DNA of 64,000 bases from contig NZ_BMVF01000006.1 of assembly GCF_014650575.1 (NCBI RefSeq), positions 62,001-126,000 of the forward strand. The letters run 5' to 3'. Each line of letters begins with the position of its first letter. The stretch's first letter is position 1. Positions 39,351-48,407 of this stretch are shown here, in pieces. A program made the translations under genes and the position numbers. Below the pieces are notes generated by a model. The model saw only the letters and a program-made list of their open reading frames with translations, searched no databases and was not told the origin of the DNA. Source of the stretch: Streptomyces naganishii JCM 4654. Lineage in GTDB: Bacteria > Actinomycetota > Actinomycetes > Streptomycetales > Streptomycetaceae.

Positions 39351-39875
39351 ATGTCCGGGCTCGTCAACGCGCTGGTGATCGTGGCCGTCGCCGCCCTGGT
39401 GATCTCCCGGCAGTTCCGCGCACGCCGGCTCGACGCCGACCGGCGCTGGTGGGTGCTGCCCGCCGTCCTGGCCGTCGTCGCGCTCCGCGAGCCCGGCATG
39501 CTCGACGCCCACCACCGCACCGCTTCCGCCCTGCTGCTCGCCGTCGAGGTGGTCATCGGTCTCGGTGTGGGCGCGGGCTGGGCCTGGACCACCCGCATAT
39601 GGGTCGAGGCGGACGGCGCCGTGTGGACCAGGGGCACCAAGGCCGCCGCGGCCGTCTGGGTCGGCGGCATCGCCCTGCGCGCCGGTCTCTTCGCCCTCGG
39701 CGCGCTGCTGGGCGTGCACCAGGACAGCTCCGCGCTGATGCTGACGCTCGCCGGCACGCTGCTGGTGCGCTCCGGCGTCCTCGCCTGGCGGACGCAGTCG
39801 CTCGGCCCGGCGGCCACCCGCACGGCGGCGTACGGTGACGGCATGCCCCGGCCCGCGTGGAAGGAGCGGGTGTGA
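39351..39875 (+). CDS. DUF1453-type integral membrane protein
   Basis: 174 residues with about four or five membrane spans; the first (LVNALVIVAVAALVIS) is followed by the basic loop RQFRARRLDADRRWW. The layout fits the DUF1453/CcdC-like family, of unknown function. ATG 39351 has GGAGG 6-7 nt upstream. Its stop overlaps the GTG start of the following sensor kinase (GTGTGA), so the three genes form one operon and the protein may act with the two-component system. Confidence 0.78.
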   Translation: MSGLVNALVIVAVAALVISRQFRARRLDADRRWWVLPAVLAVVALREPGMLDAHHRTASALLLAVEVVIGLGVGAGWAWTTRIWVEADGAVWTRGTKAAAAVWVGGIALRAGLFALGALLGVHQDSSALMLTLAGTLLVRSGVLAWRTQSLGPAATRTAAYGDGMPRPAWKERV

Positions 39876-41023
39876 CACCGAACGCCTGGACGCGCTGGCC
39901 CTCTCCGGAGGCCCTCGCACGCGTCGGAATCTCGCAGCCGCGCAGGATGCTCGGCTGGGCGGTGCGGGGGCTGGTGATCGGCATGCTGCTGTGGGGCGCC
40001 TTCACCAGCAACCGCGTTCCCCTGTGGGGAGCCGTCGCCGCCGGGGCCGGGGTCCTCGTGGCGGCGGCCGCCGCCTGGGGGTTCTTCCGCACCACGCTCG
40101 CGCACCGGCTCGTGCCCTCCCTGGCGCTGATCGCGCTGCTCCTCGGCCTCGCGGTCGCCGCACAGGCCACCGGGTTCCGTGTTCCCGCGCTGGTCATCTG
40201 GTGCGGTTGCGCGGTGGCCGCCCTGGAGCGGCTGCCCGTCGCCGCCGCACTGCCCGTCACCTCGATCGCCCTGGCCGCCTACGCCGCGGTCAATGACGAC
40301 GTGTGGCTGACGACCGCGGCCACCACGGCGGGCCTCGCCCTGGCCGGATACGTCCTGCGGCTCGACGCCGAGGCGCGCGGCAGCGCCCAGCGGCTGCTGG
40401 CCCAGGAGCGGGCCGCGCGCGCCGCGGAGGCGGAGTCGGCGGCGCTGGCCGAGCGGGCCCGGATAGCCCGGGAGATCCACGACGTGCTGGCGCACAGCCT
40501 CTCGGCGCAGATGGTGCACTTGGAGGCCGCGCGGCTGCTCATCGAGCGCGGCGCGGACCGCGAACAGATCCTCGATCGGGTCGTCGCGGCGCGCGCGATG
40601 GCCCGCGACGGTCTCGACGAGACCCGGCAGGCCCTGTCCGCCCTGCGCGGCGAGCTGACCCCGCTTGAGGACTACCTCACCGAACTCGTGGGCGCGAACG
40701 ACGGGGCGGAGGTCACCGTCTCGGGTGAACGCAGACGCCTTCCGGCCGAGGCGTCGCAGGCCGTGCGCAGGGTCGCCCAGGAGGCCCTGACCAACGCCCG
40801 CAAGCACGCCCCGGGCGCCAAGGTCCGGCTGCGGCTGGAGTACGGCGAGGACCAGGTGACGCTGGACGTACGGGACACCGGTGGCACGCCGGGCGATCTC
40901 ACCGCCTCCGGCGGCGGGTACGGTCTGCTGGGCATGCGGGAGCGTGCCGAGCTGCTGGGCGGTTCGCTGGAGGCAGGGCCGCACGAGGAGGGGTTCGCGG
41001 TGACGTTGAAGGTGCCGGCATGA
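39872..41023 (+). CDS. Two-component sensor histidine kinase, NarL/LiaS type
   Basis: 383 residues. The N-terminal ~150 residues hold four to five hydrophobic segments and no large extracellular domain, so it probably senses the membrane. The HisKA_3 dimerisation helix contains REIHDVLAHSLSAQ with the phospho-acceptor His. The ATPase domain has QEALTNARKHAPGA (N box) and YGLLGMRERAELLGG. GTG 39872 overlaps the previous stop; its own stop overlaps the next ATG. The gene pair is a complete two-component system. Confidence 0.92.
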   Translation: MTPNAWTRWPSPEALARVGISQPRRMLGWAVRGLVIGMLLWGAFTSNRVPLWGAVAAGAGVLVAAAAAWGFFRTTLAHRLVPSLALIALLLGLAVAAQATGFRVPALVIWCGCAVAALERLPVAAALPVTSIALAAYAAVNDDVWLTTAATTAGLALAGYVLRLDAEARGSAQRLLAQERAARAAEAESAALAERARIAREIHDVLAHSLSAQMVHLEAARLLIERGADREQILDRVVAARAMARDGLDETRQALSALRGELTPLEDYLTELVGANDGAEVTVSGERRRLPAEASQAVRRVAQEALTNARKHAPGAKVRLRLEYGEDQVTLDVRDTGGTPGDLTASGGGYGLLGMRERAELLGGSLEAGPHEEGFAVTLKVPA

Positions 41024-41703
41024 CGCAGGAGGCCGGCAGGAAGCCCGCGCGGGTGATCGTGGCGGACGACCAGACGGTCGTGCGCGAGGGCATCGTGATG
41101 CTGCTGGGGCTGCTGCCCGGAGTGGAGGTGGTCGGCGCCGCGGGCGACGGCGAGGAGGCGGTGCGGCTCGTCGCGGAACTCGCCCCGGACGTTGTCCTGA
41201 TGGACCTGCGCATGCCCCGCTGCGACGGGGTCGAGGCCACCCGGCGGATCCGTTCGGGGTACCCGGGAACCCAGGTGGTGATCCTGACCACCTTCGCGGA
41301 CGACGAGTCGCTGTTCCCCGCGCTCAGAGCCGGGGCACGGGGGTATCTCACCAAGGACGCGGGCGGGGACGAGATCGTCCGGGCCGTGGAGAACGTGCTG
41401 TCCGGGGACGCGGGGCTGTCGCCCGGCATCCAGCGCAGGCTGCTGGAGCGGCTGTCCGAGCCCGAGGCGTTGCCGGTCCCCGCCGAGCCGGCGCCGGACG
41501 GTCTGACCGCGCGGGAGTGCGAGGTGCTGGAGCTGATCGCCGAGGGGCTGAGCAACCAGCAGATCGCCCGCCGGCTGCACGTTTCCACCGCGACGGTGAA
41601 GACCCACATCAACAACCTGTTCGCCAAGACCGGAGTCAAGGACCGTGCGCAGGCCGTGCGTTACGCCTACGTGAAGGGCCTGGCACGGCCTCCGGCGGGG
41701 TGA
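41020..41703 (+). CDS. Response regulator, NarL/FixJ (LuxR) family
   Basis: 227 residues. The receiver domain has the acidic pair VADDQ, the phospho-acceptor Asp in VVLMDLRMPRCDG and the conserved Lys in YLTKDAGG. The C-terminal GerE/LuxR HTH is LTARECEVLELIAEGLSNQQIARRL. It overlaps the kinase gene by 4 nt (ATGA), so both are translated together. Targets are not visible; the downstream DUF485-symporter operon is a candidate. Confidence 0.94.
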   Translation: MTQEAGRKPARVIVADDQTVVREGIVMLLGLLPGVEVVGAAGDGEEAVRLVAELAPDVVLMDLRMPRCDGVEATRRIRSGYPGTQVVILTTFADDESLFPALRAGARGYLTKDAGGDEIVRAVENVLSGDAGLSPGIQRRLLERLSEPEALPVPAEPAPDGLTARECEVLELIAEGLSNQQIARRLHVSTATVKTHINNLFAKTGVKDRAQAVRYAYVKGLARPPAG

Positions 41704-41772
41704 GTCACCTGATGGGGTGAAGAGCGCGGGGAACGGAAGTCAGAAATCCTCCCGGTCTGTCCATCCTTGGTC

Positions 41773-42327
41773 ATGCAGTCAAGCAACGGTCGTTCCCGCG
41801 GCGCCGGGGACGAATCAGCGAACGTGTCAGGGGACCACCCCGACCGGACCCCGGCGCCCGAGGACACGCGATACCGCGACCCCTGGTACGACGCGCTGGC
41901 CTCCGGCTGGGGCGAGGGCGAGGCGAGAGGCGCCCCCACCGCGCGGGTGCCGGCGGCCCGCCGGGAGGAGCGGCCCCAAGGGGGCGCCGAAGCGGCGGCC
42001 GACGTGTACCTCGAGGTGCAGCGCAGCGCGGCGTTCCAGGAAGTGCGCAGCCGGTACCGGAGGTTCGTGGTGCCGGGAGCGGCGGTCTTCCTCACCTGGT
42101 ACGTCGGGTACGTCGTCACCGCGACCACCGCGCCCGATTTCATGGCGCGGCCGGTGGCGGGAGCGGTGAACGTGGCGATGGTCGCGGGGGTCGGGCAGTT
42201 CCTCACCACCTTCCTGTTCACCTGGGCCTACGCCCGGCACGCACGTCTGCGCCGGGACCGGGCCGCGCTCGAACTGCGCTGGGATACACAGGAACTGACG
42301 CGCGGTGTGCGGGGCGGTGCCTCATGA
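41773..42327 (+). CDS. DUF485 membrane protein
   Basis: 184 residues; the N-terminal ~85 are charged and unstructured, and the C-terminal DUF485 domain has two membrane spans (VVPGAAVFLTWYVGYVV and VNVAMVAGVGQFLTTFLFTW). DUF485 proteins accompany acetate/pyruvate-type solute symporters. ATG 41773 is preferred over TTG 41767; there is no good SD. Its stop overlaps the next ATG by 4 nt, giving translational coupling to the symporter. Confidence 0.85.
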   Translation: MQSSNGRSRGAGDESANVSGDHPDRTPAPEDTRYRDPWYDALASGWGEGEARGAPTARVPAARREERPQGGAEAAADVYLEVQRSAAFQEVRSRYRRFVVPGAAVFLTWYVGYVVTATTAPDFMARPVAGAVNVAMVAGVGQFLTTFLFTWAYARHARLRRDRAALELRWDTQELTRGVRGGAS

Positions 42328-43916
42328 GCGCAGACCACCAGAGCCTGGCGCTGCTGCTGTTCAGTGTGTTCGTCGCCGTCACCCTGGGGATCACCACCTG
42401 GGTGAGCCGCCACCGGCAGGGCTCGGCGGAGGAGTTCTACGCGGGCGGGCGGCTGTTCTCACCGATGGAGAATGGTTTTGCCATCGCGGGCGACTACATG
42501 TCCGCCGCCTCCTTCCTCGGCGTCACCGGACTCATCGCGCTGTTCGGCTACGACGGACTGCTGTACGTGGTGGGGTTCCAGGTCGCCTGGCTGGTGGTGC
42601 TGTTCCTCGTCGCGGAACTCGTGCGCAACTGCGGGCGGTTCACCCTCGCCGACGTGGTCGCGACCCGGATGAGGGAGCGGCCGGTGCGCATCGCCGCGGG
42701 CACCTCCTCGGTCACCGTGTCCGTGCTGTACCTGGTGGCGCAGATGGTGGGCGCGGGAAGCCTGGTGGCGCTGCTCCTCGGCCGGACCGGCGAGGCCGCG
42801 CAGGCGTGGACCGTCATCGGCGTCGGCGCGCTGATGGTGATCTACGTGTCGCTGGGCGGCATGCGCGCCACCACCTGGATCCAGATCGTCAAGGCGGTAC
42901 TGCTGCTGGGCGGCACCGTCGTCCTGACCGCGCTCGTCATGATCCGCTTCCACGGCGACCTCGACCGGCTGCTGCTCACCGCGGCCGATCGCAGCGGCCA
43001 CGGGAACGCGTTCCTCGCCCCGGGTCTGAAGTACGGCGGCGGCTGGACCGCGCGCCTGGACTTCATCAGCCTGGGGCTCGCGCTGGTGCTCGGCACGGGC
43101 GGGCTGCCGCACATCCTCTCCCGCTTCTACACCGTCCCGACCGCGAGGGCCGCCCGGCGGTCGGTGATCTGGTCGATCGGGCTCATCGGCGGCTTCTACC
43201 TGATGACGATCGTGCTCGGCTTCGGCGCGGCCGCCATCGTGGGACCGGACGCGGTGCGCGGGTCGAACGCCGCGGGGAACACGGCGGTTCCGCTGCTGGC
43301 CCTCGACCTCGGCGGCGGCGCGGACTCCACCGCGGGGACGGTGCTGTTCGCGGTGGTGGCGGCCGTCGCGTTCGCCACCATCCTCGCCGTCGTGGCCGGC
43401 ATCACGCTCGCCTCCTCGGCGTCGGTGGCGCACGACCTGTACGCGTCCCTGCGCCACCCGGGCGGCCGGCAGCGCAGCGAGGTGACCGTCGCGCGCGTCG
43501 CGGCCGTGGGCATCGGCGTGGTCGCCATCGCCCTCGGTCTGCTCGCCCGTGACCTCAACGTCGCCTTCCTGGTCGGGCTGGCCTTCGCCGTCGCCGCCTC
43601 GGCGAACCTGCCGGTGCTGCTGTACTCGCTGTTCTGGCGGGCGTTCACCACCCGTGGCGCGGTGTGGGCCGTGTACGGCGGCCTGATCCCCGCGCTCTTG
43701 CTGGTCGTGCTCTCGCCAGTGGTCTCCGGGAGCCCCGACTCGCTCTTCCCGGGCACCGACTTCCAGTTCTTCCCGCTGCAGAACCCGGGCATCGTCTCCA
43801 TCCCGCTCGGCTTCCTCGCGGGCTGGCTCGGCACGGTCACCTCGCCCGAGCTGCCCGACGCGGCCAAGCACGCGGAGACGGAGGTCCGTTCGCTGACGGG
43901 GGCGGGAGCCGTGTGA
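42324..43916 (+). CDS. Sodium:solute symporter, ActP-like (SSS family)
   Basis: A 530-residue transporter with about 13 membrane spans, most like cation/acetate symporters. Recognisable are GGRLFSPMENGFAIAGDYMSAASFLG, the substrate/Na+ region LGTGGLPHILSRFYTVP, and the FATILAVVAGITLASSASVAHDLY segment. It likely imports short-chain monocarboxylates. The DUF485 partner precedes it with overlap. It ends facing the CitB-like regulator gene. Confidence 0.92.
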   Translation: MSADHQSLALLLFSVFVAVTLGITTWVSRHRQGSAEEFYAGGRLFSPMENGFAIAGDYMSAASFLGVTGLIALFGYDGLLYVVGFQVAWLVVLFLVAELVRNCGRFTLADVVATRMRERPVRIAAGTSSVTVSVLYLVAQMVGAGSLVALLLGRTGEAAQAWTVIGVGALMVIYVSLGGMRATTWIQIVKAVLLLGGTVVLTALVMIRFHGDLDRLLLTAADRSGHGNAFLAPGLKYGGGWTARLDFISLGLALVLGTGGLPHILSRFYTVPTARAARRSVIWSIGLIGGFYLMTIVLGFGAAAIVGPDAVRGSNAAGNTAVPLLALDLGGGADSTAGTVLFAVVAAVAFATILAVVAGITLASSASVAHDLYASLRHPGGRQRSEVTVARVAAVGIGVVAIALGLLARDLNVAFLVGLAFAVAASANLPVLLYSLFWRAFTTRGAVWAVYGGLIPALLLVVLSPVVSGSPDSLFPGTDFQFFPLQNPGIVSIPLGFLAGWLGTVTSPELPDAAKHAETEVRSLTGAGAV

Positions 43917-43967
43917 TCAGGGGCCCCTACGGCGGCGTGGAAGGACACCGTCCGCGGGCCCGGGCTG

Positions 43968-44660
43968 CTACGGCGCCACCCACGCGTACCGGTGCTCGGG
44001 GCGTCCCGTGTCGCCGTAGCGCAGGGACAGGCGCAGCCGGCCGGCCTGTTCGAGGTGGCGCAGGTAACGCTGGGCCGTGGAGCGGCTCAGGCCCGTCCTG
44101 GCCGCCACCTCGTGGGCCGACAGGGGCTGGCCGGCGCGGTGCAGCACCCCGCAGATCAGGTCGGTCGTGGGCTCCGAGTGGCCGCTGGGCAGGCCGGGCG
44201 AGGAGGGCGCCGGTGCGGTGCGCAGGGCGCCGAAGATCCGGTCCACCTGCTCCTGCCCGGTGACGCCGTGCCCGCCGACCCGGTCCACGGTGCGGCGCAG
44301 CGCGGCGTAGGAGTCCAGCCGGGTGCGCAGCGCGGCGAAGGTGAAGGGCTTGACCAGATAGTGCAGCGCGCCCAGCCGCATCGCCTGCTGCACGGTCGCC
44401 ACGTCGCCCGCCGCGGTGATCATGATGACGTCGGTGCCGATGCCCTGTTCGCGCATGCGGTGGACGAGTTCAAGCCCCGTCCGGTCGGGCAGGTAGTGGT
44501 CGAGCAGGACGAGGTCGACACCCCCGCGCTGTACGGCCGTCAGCGCCTGGGCGGCACTGTGCGCGCGGGCGGCCACCCGGAAGCCGGGAACCTTCCCCAC
44601 GTATTTCGCGTTTATCTCAGCGACACGGAAGTCGTCGTCGACCACCAGGACGTCAATCAT
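43968..44660 (-). CDS. CitB-like response regulator, no adjacent kinase
   Basis: 230 residues. The receiver has VLVVDDDFRV, the phospho-acceptor Asp in LVLLDHYLPDRTG, and the conserved Lys in YLVKPF. The C-terminal HTH (PLSAHEVAARTGLSRSTAQRYLRHLEQAGRL) is of the DpiA/CitB kind. It is a close paralogue of the regulator at 47727-48407 but has no kinase of its own. ATG 44660 has AGAGG 6 nt upstream. It is divergent from the ABC importer, 161 bp away, and is a good candidate to control it. Confidence 0.9.
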   Translation of the reverse strand: MIDVLVVDDDFRVAEINAKYVGKVPGFRVAARAHSAAQALTAVQRGGVDLVLLDHYLPDRTGLELVHRMREQGIGTDVIMITAAGDVATVQQAMRLGALHYLVKPFTFAALRTRLDSYAALRRTVDRVGGHGVTGQEQVDRIFGALRTAPAPSSPGLPSGHSEPTTDLICGVLHRAGQPLSAHEVAARTGLSRSTAQRYLRHLEQAGRLRLSLRYGDTGRPEHRYAWVAP

Positions 44661-44710
44661 CGGGCCTCTTTCTCCCAAGGCCAGGCGAGCGTTAAGCCCG
44701 TGTTTCGGCT

Positions 44711-44767
44711 CCGTTGTTGTAGCGCGAGCAAAAAGAGCACAACAGGTCCTTGCGAGCAAAACAACGG
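44711..44767. promoter_or_regulatory. Candidate operator: direct and inverted repeats between regulator and ABC operon
   Basis: GCGAGCAAAA occurs at 44724-44733 and 44752-44761, 28 bp apart; CCGTTGT (44711-44717) and ACAACGG (44761-44767) form an outer inverted repeat. The region lies between the divergent CitB-like regulator and the ABC ATPase and could bind that regulator. Confidence 0.5.
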
Positions 44768-44821
44768 CTTGCGCTCAGAAGACTCCTGCTGTGGCCGGGG
44801 CCACATCTACCGTCCCGGGCC

Positions 44822-45637
44822 ATGAGCACAGACACGAGCCCCGCCATCGAGCTACGGGGCGCGAGCAAGACGTTCAAGACGCCGTCAGGAGGCTTGCACA
44901 CCGCCGTCAGGGATCTCGACCTCACCGTCCGGCGTGGCGAGTTCGTGGCGGTGGTCGGTCCGACCGGCTGCGGCAAGTCGACGACGCTGACCCTGGTCAG
45001 CGGGCTGGAGGAGCCCACCGAGGGCGACGTGCTGGTGGCCGGCGAGCAGGTCCGCGGCGTCGGCGGCAAGGTCGGTTTCGTCTTCCAGCAGGACGCCACC
45101 TTCCCCTGGCGCACCGTGCTGTCCAACGTGATGGCCGGGCCCCGCTTCCGCGGTGTGCCGAAGGCGGAGGCCAAGGAGAAGGCGCGCGCCTGGCTGGCCC
45201 GGGTCGGCCTCTCCGCGTTCGAGGACCGCTACCCGCACCAGCTCTCCGGCGGACAGCGCAAGCGCGTCGCCCTCGCCGCCACCTTCGTCAACGACCCCGA
45301 GATCCTGCTGATGGACGAGCCCTTCTCGGCCCTCGACGTGCAGACCCGGGCCCTGATGTCGGACGAGCTCCTCGAGTTGTGGGAGGGCACCGGCTCCTCC
45401 GTCGTCTTCGTCACCCACGACCTGGAGGAGGCCATCGCGCTGGCCGACCGGGTCGTCGTGATGACCGCCGGTCCCGCGACCGTGAAGCAGGTCTTCGACA
45501 TCGACCTGCCGCGCCCGCGCAAGGTCGAGCAGGTGCGCCTGGAGTCGCACTTCATCGACATCTACCGGGAGATCTGGGAGTCCCTCGGCGAAGAGGTCCG
45601 CATCACGCGCGAGAGGGGTGCCGCCCATGTCGCCTGA
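44822..45637 (+). CDS. ABC importer ATP-binding protein (nitrate/sulfonate/taurine type)
   Basis: 271 residues. Walker A GPTGCGKSTT, Q-loop FVFQQDATFPWRTV, signature LSGGQRKR and Walker B ILLMDEPFSALD are all intact. The subfamily is SsuB/TauB/ThiZ. ATG 44822 has no SD; TACCGT (44808-44813) lies 8 nt upstream, so the operon is probably leaderless. The next gene overlaps by 11 nt. It powers the permease and lipoprotein encoded downstream. Confidence 0.93.
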   Translation: MSTDTSPAIELRGASKTFKTPSGGLHTAVRDLDLTVRRGEFVAVVGPTGCGKSTTLTLVSGLEEPTEGDVLVAGEQVRGVGGKVGFVFQQDATFPWRTVLSNVMAGPRFRGVPKAEAKEKARAWLARVGLSAFEDRYPHQLSGGQRKRVALAATFVNDPEILLMDEPFSALDVQTRALMSDELLELWEGTGSSVVFVTHDLEEAIALADRVVVMTAGPATVKQVFDIDLPRPRKVEQVRLESHFIDIYREIWESLGEEVRITRERGAAHVA

Positions 45638-46490
45638 GGTGCTCAGCACTCCGGTCGTCGACACGGCCAAGCCGACCGACCGCGCCCAGTCCCGGGCCCG
45701 TGCGGCGCGCAAGCGCAAGGCGGTCGTCAGCTCGGCCCGCCTGGTGCTCCTGGTGGCCGTGCTCGGCCTGTGGGAGGTGCTCTCGCGGGCGAAGGTCATC
45801 GACCCGTTCAACTTCTCGATGCCCTCGCAGATCTGGGACCAGATCTGGACCTGGGTCACGCACGGCACCGCGCTCGGCTCGCTCGGCGAGCAGATCTGGT
45901 TCACCCTTCACGAGGCCCTGCTCGGCTGGGCGTTCGGCGTGGTCGCCGGTGTGGTCCTCGGCATCGCGCTCGGCCGCATCGCCTTCCTCGCCGACGTCCT
46001 CGGCCCGTACATCAAGGTGCTCAACTCCATACCGAGGATCGTCCTCGCCCCGATCTTCGTGATCTGGTTCGGGCTCGGACCGGCCTCCAAGGTCGCCTCC
46101 GCGGTCGTCCTCGTCTTCTTCCCGGTGTTCTTCAACGCCTTCCAGGGCGCCCGCGAGGTGGACCGCAACCTGGTGTCCAACGCGAGGATCCTCGGCGCGA
46201 GCGACCGCCGGGTGACGCTCCAGGTGGTCATCCCGTCCGCGACCTCGTGGATCTTCACCAGCCTCCACGTCAGCTTCGGCTTCGCCCTCATCGGCGCCAT
46301 CGTCGGCGAGTACATCGGCGCCACCAAGGGCATCGGCCTGCTCGTCGCGCAGTCCCAGGGCACCTTCAACGCGGCCGGTGTGTACGCCGCGATGGTCATC
46401 CTGGCCGCGGTCGCCCTCGTCGCCGAGGGGCTGCTCACCTTCGCCGAGCGCCGCATCTTCCGCTGGAAGCCGGCCGACTCCGGGCACTGA
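45627..46490 (+). CDS. ABC importer permease (SsuC/TauC type)
   Basis: 287 residues with six membrane spans. The EAA-like loop that contacts the ATPase is NARILGASDRRVTLQVVIPSA. A basic N-terminal arm (AARKRKAVVSSAR) precedes the first span. ATG 45627 has GAGAGGGG about 8 nt upstream and overlaps the end of the ATPase gene; an in-frame GTG at 45618 is less likely. Confidence 0.93.
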   Translation: MSPEVLSTPVVDTAKPTDRAQSRARAARKRKAVVSSARLVLLVAVLGLWEVLSRAKVIDPFNFSMPSQIWDQIWTWVTHGTALGSLGEQIWFTLHEALLGWAFGVVAGVVLGIALGRIAFLADVLGPYIKVLNSIPRIVLAPIFVIWFGLGPASKVASAVVLVFFPVFFNAFQGAREVDRNLVSNARILGASDRRVTLQVVIPSATSWIFTSLHVSFGFALIGAIVGEYIGATKGIGLLVAQSQGTFNAAGVYAAMVILAAVALVAEGLLTFAERRIFRWKPADSGH

Positions 46491-46613
46491 ACCGCCCGCC
46501 CGGCAGCACGCCCGGGCACCACACCGCGAGACCACACACCCCGCTCCCTGTCCCGCACCACCTTCCCGCGGGCCTTCCGCCCGCGAGTCATCTCACAAGG
46601 ACGTGAAACCCTC

Positions 46614-47672
46614 ATGCGCCAGTCCGCCAGATTCATCGCGTCGGCCGCCGCCGGCCTGCTCGCCCTGTCCTCCCTCACCGCCTGCGCCAACGACGCGGCC
46701 GGCTCGACGGCCGTCACCGGCAGCGGCGGGGGCGGCAAGGGCGAGCACGTCAAGATCATGGTCGGTGGCCTGGACAAGGTCATCTACCTGCCCGCGATGC
46801 TCACCCAGCGCCTGGGCTACTTCTCGGCGGAGGGCCTGGACGTCGAGTTGCTGAGCGAGCCCGCCGGCGTGCAGGCGGAGACCGCGCTGGTCTCCGGCCA
46901 GGTCCAGGGCGCCGTCGGCTTCTACGACCACACCCTCGACCTCCAGGTCAAGGGCAAGTCCGTCGAGTCCGTCGTCCAGTTCTCGCGCGCCCCGGGCGAG
47001 GTGGAGGTCGTCTCCAACAAGGCCGCGAACAAGATCACTTCGCCGAAGGACTTCAAGGGCAAGAAGCTCGGCATCACCGGCCTCGGCTCCTCGACCGACT
47101 TCCTCACCAAGTACCTCGCCGTCAAGAACGGCGTGAAGGTCAGCGACTTCACCCCGGTCGCCGTCGGCGCCGGACCGACCTTCATCTCCGCCCTCCAGAA
47201 GGGCTCCATCGACGGCGGCATGACGACCGACCCGACCGTCGCGACGATCCTGGACAAGAAGGCCGGCAAGGTCCTGCTCGACATGCGGACGCCGCAGGGA
47301 TCCCTTGAGGCACTCGGCGGTCCGTACCCGTCGTCAAGCCTGTACATGCAGACGGACTGGGTCAACGGTCACAAGGAGACCGTCCAGAAGCTGGCCAACG
47401 CCTTCGTCAAGACGCTCAAGTGGATGTCCACCCACAGCGCCACCGAGATCGCCGAAAAGATGCCCGCCGACTACTCGCAGGGCAACAAGTTCCTGTACGC
47501 GTCGGCCATCAAGAGCACGCTGCCGATGTTCACCGAGGACGGCGTGATGCCCGCGAACGGCCCCGAGACCGTTGAGAAGGTCCTCAAGTCGTTCAACCCC
47601 AACATCAAGAACGCCAAGGTGGACCTGTCCAAGACGTACACCACCGAGTTCGTCGAGAAGGCGACCGGCTGA
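46614..47672 (+). CDS. ABC importer substrate-binding lipoprotein (NMT1/ThiY-like)
   Basis: 352 residues. The signal ends in lipobox LTAC with the lipidated Cys near residue 25. The mature protein has the SsuA/ThiY-type start HVKIMVGGLDKVIYLPAMLTQRLGYF, where binders of sulfonates, nitrate or thiamine precursors begin, and later the GITGLGSSTDF loop. The ligand cannot be named. It is the third gene of the importer operon; AAGGA precedes the ATG by about 12 nt after a 123-bp gap. Confidence 0.9.
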   Translation: MRQSARFIASAAAGLLALSSLTACANDAAGSTAVTGSGGGGKGEHVKIMVGGLDKVIYLPAMLTQRLGYFSAEGLDVELLSEPAGVQAETALVSGQVQGAVGFYDHTLDLQVKGKSVESVVQFSRAPGEVEVVSNKAANKITSPKDFKGKKLGITGLGSSTDFLTKYLAVKNGVKVSDFTPVAVGAGPTFISALQKGSIDGGMTTDPTVATILDKKAGKVLLDMRTPQGSLEALGGPYPSSSLYMQTDWVNGHKETVQKLANAFVKTLKWMSTHSATEIAEKMPADYSQGNKFLYASAIKSTLPMFTEDGVMPANGPETVEKVLKSFNPNIKNAKVDLSKTYTTEFVEKATG

Positions 47673-47689
47673 CATCCGTATGCAAGGGG

Positions 47690-47726
47690 GGACACGGTCT
47701 CTTCCCCCGCCCCACGAGCCGTGTCC
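47690..47726. terminator. Hairpin between importer operon and second CitB-like regulator
   Basis: An 8-bp stem GGACACGG/CCGTGTCC (47690-47697 with 47719-47726) with a 21-nt loop, between convergent stops. Confidence 0.6.
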
Positions 47727-48407
47727 TCAGGCGCGGGCCGCCCACACGTAACGGTGTTCAGGGCGGCCCGCGTCGCCGTACCTCAGGGTCAGCCGGACCC
47801 GTCCCGCGCGTTCCAGCAGCTTCAGATAGCGCTGGGCGGTCTGCCGGCTCACCCCCGTCCGGTCGGCGACCTCCTGGGCCGACAACGGCTCCCCGGCGTC
47901 CATCAGGGACCGGCGCACCAGGGCTGCGGTGGCGGGGGAGTGGCCCTTGGGCAGCTCGCGCGGCGACGGCGCGGACAGCGCTGCGAAGATCCGGTCCACC
48001 TCCGGCTGTTCGGCCTCCCCGCCGCCGTCCAGGGTGCGGCGCAGCCGCGCGTACGCCTCCAGTTTGGCCCGCAGCCCCGCGAAGGCGAACGGCTTGACCA
48101 GGTACTGCAGCACCCCCTGCCGCATCGCCGACTGCACGGTCGCCACGTCCCGGGCCGCCGTCACCATGATCACGTCGGTCTGGTGGCCGCGCCGCCGCAT
48201 CTCACGGACCACGTCGAGGCCCGTCTCGTCGGGCAGGTAGTGGTCCATGAGCACCAGGTCCACGCGCGGCAGCGTCTCCAGCCGGTGCAGGGCCTCGGCG
48301 GCGCTGTGCGCCTCGGCCGCCACACGGAAGCCCGGGACCTTCCCGACGTAGGCGGCGTTGACCCGCGCGACCCGCGTGTCGTCGTCGACGACCAGGACCT
48401 CGATCAC
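47727..48407 (-). CDS. CitB-like response regulator paired with CitA-like kinase
   Basis: 226 residues. The receiver has VLVVDDDTRV, the phospho-acceptor in LVLMDHYLPDETG and Lys in YLVKPF. The HTH is PLSAQEVADRTGVSRQTAQRYLKLLERAGRV. It shares nearly every motif with the regulator at 43968-44660, so the two arose by duplication. GTG 48407 overlaps the kinase stop by 4 nt. The ABC importer lies between the two regulators. Confidence 0.92.
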   Translation of the reverse strand: MIEVLVVDDDTRVARVNAAYVGKVPGFRVAAEAHSAAEALHRLETLPRVDLVLMDHYLPDETGLDVVREMRRRGHQTDVIMVTAARDVATVQSAMRQGVLQYLVKPFAFAGLRAKLEAYARLRRTLDGGGEAEQPEVDRIFAALSAPSPRELPKGHSPATAALVRRSLMDAGEPLSAQEVADRTGVSRQTAQRYLKLLERAGRVRLTLRYGDAGRPEHRYVWAARA

